NCBI RefSeq assembly: GCF_000321225.1
Contig: NW_004451405.1
Span: 100,317 to 164,316 of the forward strand
DNA length: 64,000 nt
DNA from: Odobenus rosmarus divergens
Taxonomy: Eukaryota; Chordata; Mammalia; Carnivora; Odobenidae
Direction: 5' to 3'
The position numbers were made by a program, and so were the translations under genes. Shown piece by piece: positions 59,826 through 64,000 of this stretch. Under the pieces are notes generated by a model. It had not been told where the DNA came from, made no database searches, and was given only the letters and a program-made list of their open reading frames with translations. Each line of letters opens with the position of its first letter. The first letter of the stretch is position 1.

Positions 59826-62395
59826 CTTTTTTTTTTTTTTAAGTATACTTGATACACAATGTTACATTAGTTTCAGGTGTACAACATAGTGATTCAACAA
59901 CTCTATAAGTTATATTGTGCTCACCACAAGTGTAGCTACCATCTGTCACCATGTAACTATTTAAATACCACTGACTATATTTCCTATGATGTACTTTTTA
60001 TTCTCCTAACTTAATTCATTCCATAACTGGGAGCCTTCACCCATTTTGTCCATTGGCAATTACCTGGCAACCATCACTTTGTTCTCTGTATTTATAGGTC
60101 TGATTCTGTTTTTTGTTTATTCATTTGTTTCTTTTAGATTTTGCATATGAGTGAAATCATATGGTATTTATCTTTCTCTAACTTTACTTAGCGTAGTACC
60201 TCCTAGGCCCATCCACGTTGTCAGAAATGGCAAGATCTCATTTTTTATGGCTTAGTAATACTACATTGTGTGTATGTATATGTATGTATGTATACGTGTA
60301 TACACACACACACAACATCTTCTTTATCCATTCATCTATGGATGGACACTTGGGTTGCTTCCATATCTTGGCTATTGTAAGTAATGTTGCAGTAAGCATA
60401 GGACTGCATATATCTTTTTGAATTAGTGTTTTCATTTTCTTCTGGTAAATACAGAGAAGTGGAATTACTGGATTGTATTGGATTTCTGTTTTTAATTTTT
60501 TGAGGAACCTCCATACTGTTTTACATAGTAGATGTACCACTTTGCATTCCCACCAACAGGGTTCCCTTTTCTCCACATCCTCACTAACACCGGTTATTGT
60601 TTTTTGAAATTAGCCATTCTGACTGGTGTGAGGTGGTACCTCATTGTGGTTTTGATTTGCATTTCTTTGATGATTAGTGATGTTGAGCATCTTTTCATGT
60701 GTCGGCCCTCTGTGTGTCTTTTTTGGAAAAATGTCTATTCAGGTCCTCTGCCCATTTTTAATCAGATTTTCTTTGGTGTTGATGTATATGAGTTCTTTGT
60801 ATATTTTGGATATTAGCCCTTTATGGATAACAGCATTTTCACATACCTTCTCTCATTCATTAAGTTGTTTCTTTGTTCTGTTGATGGTTTCCTTCACTGT
60901 GCAAAAGCTTTTTAGTTTGATGTAGTCCCAGTTATTTATTTGTTTACGTTGCCTGAGGAGAGAGCTTCACAAAGATATTAAGACCCATGTCCAAGACTTG
61001 ACTGTCTATGTTTTCTTTTTAGGAGTTTTATGGCTTCAGGTCTTAACATTGAGGTTATTAAACCATTTGAGTTCATTTTTGTATATGGTGTGAGAAAGTG
61101 GTCCAGTTTCATTCTATTGCATTTACCTATGCCTGAGGAGAGAGCTTCACAAAGATAGTAAGACCCATGTCCAAGACTTGACTGTCTATGTTTTCTTTTA
61201 GGAGTTTTATGGCTTCAGGTTGAGGTTATTAAACCATTTTGAGTTCATTTTTGTATATGGTGTGAGAATATTACGTTTATCTGTTGCATTCCAATACCAT
61301 TTTGGAACCGGTTTTTTAATATGGTATGACAGGTCTCAGGGAGTGATGTAGTCACTTCTTCTATGACTAATCAACTGTCTCACTATCATTTAGTGAATAG
61401 TTTTCCCTTTTCCCACTGATCATCAGCAGAGTCACCTCTCTATCACCTGTGTCACGGTCTGTTTTTGGATCTCCATTTTATATATCCAGAAGTCAGTTTG
61501 TCTAACCTTGCACTAATTACTACGTTATCATAATCATTATTATGGCTTTATATTAAGACTTGATAACTGCTTTGGGAATTCCCCTTACATTTTTCTTTCA
61601 TAGTGTCTTGGCAGTTTGGCTGTCTTGGATTCCTCATGCATAAGAAGCAGCTTGTTATGTTTGATAAAAATGCTCTTGGGACTTCAGAATTGCATTGAAT
61701 GTGTAGATCAATTTAGGAAGAATTGACATCTTAATATATTGAGTCTTCCTGTCTCTGAATTTTGGCATCTTCATTTATTTAGATCTTATTTAATGTCTTC
61801 AAATAAAATTTTATAACTTAACATCTTTGCTCAGGCACTTCTTTTGTTGGATTTGTTTCGTAGGTATCTTATACTTTTTTTTTCCTATTACAATTATTTT
61901 TAAATTTGCTTTTTCTGCCTATTTGTTGTTGTATAGAAATATAAGTAAGAAAAAAATTGATCTGTAGTAGGCTTTCTTGGTTAAATTCTTACCTTTCAGA
62001 AAATTTGTCTGCAAATTTTTTCAGGTTTTGTATGCAGATGATCATTTCATGTGCTGATAACAGTTTGGTTTCAAACTCTTACATGTTTCTTATTTTAATG
62101 TCTGACCAGAATGTTTAGTACAGCATTGAGTAGAAGCATTAATACTGGGTGAGCATGCTTCTATTCCCAATTTTAAAAGAAATGCTTCTAATATTTTTCC
62201 ATATTTGTATTTTTGGTAAAACACATTTTTTTTAGTTTCTAGAAGTTTTCTTCTGTTTTGCTAATCCTTATGTGAGTGCTGAATTTTATCAAATCCATCA
62301 TCTATTGTGGGATAATTTTCTCATTTCATAGGTTGATTTAATAAATTATATCTATACATTTTTCCTACTTATTTGTTCATTTTTTAAAGTGTATT
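59826..62395 (-). mobile_element. L1 3' UTR and ORF2 3' part, antisense, with a tandem duplication
   Basis: A new 3' UTR begins at about 59.83 kb (ATACACAATGTTACATTAG). The ORF2 C-terminal remnant spans about 60.24-60.58 kb with an (GT/AC) expansion inside it, then the text continues leftward in the element to about 62.4 kb. It is full of stops. The 60951-61268 interval is duplicated in tandem. Confidence 0.87.
60951..61268. repeat. 180-bp tandem duplication inside L1
   Basis: Both units begin GCCTGAGGAGAGAGCTTCAC (60951 and 61131). The second unit is shorter, with a deletion after GGCTTCAGG and few other changes, and stops matching at about 61268. Confidence 0.92.
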
Positions 62396-62488
62396 TAAGT
62401 AATCTCTACACCCAATGTGGGGCTTGAACTCATGACCCTGAGGTGAAGAGTCAGATTTTCTTCTGACTGAGCCAACCAGGTGCCCCCA
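62390..62488 (-). mobile_element. Can-SINE, short old form
   Basis: AAGTAATCTCTACACCCAAT ... GACTGAGCCAACCAGGTGCC, with CATTTTTT on both sides. Confidence 0.87.
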
Positions 62489-62581
62489 TTTTTTCCAGTT
62501 TAAACTCACTTGCATTACTGAGATAAATCCATCGTGGTGCATTTTGATAATATTTGTCAAGGACTGTGAAGGCCCTGAGAT

Positions 62582-62778
62582 ATTTTTATTTTTAAAAGAT
62601 TTTATTTATTTATTTGACAGAAACAGTGAGAGAGGGAACACAGGCAGGGGGAGTGGGAGAGGGAGAAGCAGGCCTCCCGCTGAGCAGAGAACCTGATGCG
62701 GGGCTCGATTCCAGGACCCTGGGATCATGACCTGAGCCCGAAGGCAGATGCCCAACGACTGAGCCACCCAGGTGCCCC
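62582..62778 (-). mobile_element. Can-SINE, full length, low divergence
   Basis: TSD AAGGCCCTGAGAT (62569-62581 and 62779-62791). Confidence 0.95.
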
Positions 62779-62799
62779 AAGGCCCTGAGATTTTAGTCT

Positions 62800-63220
62800 A
62801 CTTACAGGTTAATAAGTTAGCCAATTATTGTTTCATGGATAGTGGCAGAAGACAATGAGACTCCTGGGTCAGAGACAAAGAATGTTACCACTTCAAACAA
62901 CAAGGTGGGCCCAGACATATGCTTTGTACACAGTGAGTTTGCATTGCAACTGAGTAGTTCATGTCCAACACTCCAGCACTTTTCAAGCAAGCACCAAATA
63001 CTGTAGTGAGCAGCAAAAAACTAGTTCTGATTCCCCAGGGGGGCAAAGACTTACATGGAAATACTACTGTGGTTGCCTTAACCTGTTCGGTTACCTATAT
63101 AACTAGCTATAGAAACTGCTCAGTATCAGACTCATAGGCCTCAGAATCTGTCACACTCACCAGGAATGAAGAGGGAAGCACAGGTCCCTGGTGGACTGCC
63201 TCTCCCAACAAAAAAAAATT
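62800..63220. other. Unidentified, more GC-balanced block
   Basis: From TGGATAGTGGCAGAAGACAA to CTGGTGGACTGCCTCTCCC the composition differs from the AT-rich L1 text on either side. It looks like part of an interspersed or endogenous repeat, but I cannot assign it; no open frame of note. Confidence 0.3.
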
Positions 63221-63799
63221 TTAGGAATTTTAAACATAGGCTCATGAACAAGACAGACCTAAATAAGATTCTTAATCAGTTCTCTTAAAGAGTTTGTATA
63301 AGATTGAACTAATGTGTTCCTTGAAATTTTGGTAGAATAATGTTATAAAACTCTCATTGCCAGTTGTTTTTTTGTGGAAGATACTTAAGTACCACCCCAG
63401 TATATTTGTAGTTACAAGAACCATTGAGGATTTCTAATTGTTAGTTCTGTTGGACTGTATGTGTACTATTGGAATTTGTTAGCTTTTTAATTTTTCAAAT
63501 TTATTTGCATGAAAGTGTTCATAATAATTGATATATTTTTAGACTCTGTTCTGTTTATAGCTGTATCACCCACTCTTCATTTCTGACATTGCTTATTTGT
63601 GCTATTTTTTTCTGGTGTAGCCTCCCCAGGGATTTTGTCAGTTATGTTTTCATTGAATCAGTGTTGCCTTTTATTTTTCAAAAACTGGTTCATATCTGTA
63701 TTTCCTTATTCTGTTTTGTCTAGATACATATTTTCCTTTTTTCTCTTTTTAAGTTGGATATATGGTTTAGTTTATACTTAGATTTTCTTATTTTATTTT

Positions 63800-64000
63800 T
63801 TTAAATAATTTTTTATTGTTATGTTAATCGCCATACATTACATCATTAGTTTTTGATGTAGTGTTCCATGATTCATTGTTTGTGAATAACACCCAGTGCT
63901 CCACGCAGAATGTGCTCTCTTTAATACCCATCACCAGGCTAACCCATCCCCCCACCCCCTCCCCTCTAGAACCCTTAGTTTGTTTTTCAGAGTCCATCGT
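63800..64000 (-). mobile_element. Young carnivoran L1, 3' UTR, antisense, cut by the window end
   Basis: TTTATTGTTATGTTAATCGC, CCATACATTACATCATTAG, AACACCCAGTGCTCCACGCA and CAGAGTCCATCG are the 3' UTR of the recently active L1 lineage of arctoid carnivorans. Divergence appears low. The remainder of the element would lie downstream. Confidence 0.88.

Larger units (their letters stand above)
8650..64000 (+). other. CNOT6L: CNOT6L transcription unit, 5' part (runs off the window)
   Basis: CNOT6L is one of two vertebrate paralogues of yeast Ccr4: an Mg-dependent 3'-5' poly(A) exonuclease subunit of the CCR4-NOT complex that shortens mRNA tails in the cytoplasm. In this window I see a CpG-island promoter, a GC-rich leader and four coding segments joining in phase across three complete GT-AG introns. 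Together they encode the N-terminus and LRR region that in this family binds the CAF1 (CNOT7/CNOT8) subunit. The LRR end and the whole EEP nuclease domain must lie downstream; I found no exon between 54296 and 64000. I call CNOT6L rather than CNOT6 from diagnostic residues (YDPPDPRRIYTIMSAEEVANG, VLPYELGRLFQ) that differ from CNOT6 as I remember it. The transcription start is not determinable; 8650 is simply the island edge. Confidence 0.93.
54296..64000 (+). other. CNOT6L: CNOT6L intron 4 (partial, at least 9.7 kb)
   Basis: It starts with GTGAGT and runs off the end. 54.3-57.2 kb is AT-rich sequence with no repeat or exon that I recognise. From about 57.2 kb it is nearly all antisense L1 with nested Can-SINEs, and ends inside a young carnivoran L1. 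No continuation of the CNOT6L reading frame was found. Confidence 0.85.

Noticed and set aside
1782..62778. Recurring peptide such as VAQLVKxLPSAQVMIPGSWD in many short frames
   Set aside because: This is the translation of the Can-SINE body, not a protein family.
1871..62778. tRNA-Lys-like sequences with box A/B motifs
   Set aside because: They are the heads of Can-SINEs, with A tails and TSDs; none folds as a free tRNA gene with proper ends.
1871..62778. Regularly repeated similar units suggesting CRISPR or another array
   Set aside because: Units are dispersed SINEs in both orientations with different flanks; this is mammalian DNA.
54296..64000. Possible further CNOT6L exons
   Set aside because: I looked for a frame continuing the LRR after Gly134 with a proper acceptor and found none.

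Overview
This is vertebrate nuclear DNA, almost certainly from a carnivoran mammal. About 37 copies or fragments of the tRNA-Lys-derived Can-SINE are recognisable, many with intact target-site duplications (TSDs), together with L1, MIR, L2, MER5A-like and Tigger-like repeats. The SINEs are of the 'GGGGCGCCTGGGTGGCTCAG' type with a (CT)n/AAATAAATAAA tail. I saw none of the dog-specific SINEC_Cf type, so an arctoid carnivoran (bear/panda, seal or mustelid) is more likely than a canid; that is an inference. There is no bacterial or phage content.

The one gene I can support is CNOT6L, the CCR4-type deadenylase subunit of the CCR4-NOT complex, on the + strand. Only its 5' part is present. A CpG-island promoter and GC-rich leader lie at about 8.65-10.48 kb. 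Four coding segments splice together in phase: 9749-9753 (ATGAG, the first five coding bases), 49823-49944, 52763-52949 and 54210-54295. They give residues 1 to about 134, i.e. the short N-terminus and most of the leucine-rich repeat (LRR) domain. The catalytic endonuclease/exonuclease/phosphatase (EEP) domain lies beyond the window. Intron 1 is about 40 kb, intron 2 is 2.8 kb, intron 3 is 1.26 kb and intron 4 runs at least 9.7 kb off the end.

Layout: 1-8640 is intergenic, with old repeats, four Can-SINEs and a diverged local duplication. 8650-10480 is the CpG island with promoter, leader and first donors. 9754-49822 is intron 1, dense in antisense L1 and SINEs. 49823-54295 holds coding exons 2-4. 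54296-64000 is intron 4, unique at first and then a large antisense L1/SINE nest ending in a young carnivoran L1.

The most interesting observation is in the leader. Two good splice donors (after 9473 and after 9753) join the same exon 2. With the first donor, the first leader ATG (9347) opens a 43-codon upstream ORF encoding 12 prolines then 8 arginines, which stops 5 nt before the CNOT6L ATG at 49833. With the second donor the same ATG is in frame with CNOT6L and would add 134 residues. Splice choice could therefore switch between a repressive upstream ORF and an N-terminal extension. This arithmetic is read from the sequence; whether either product is made is unknown.
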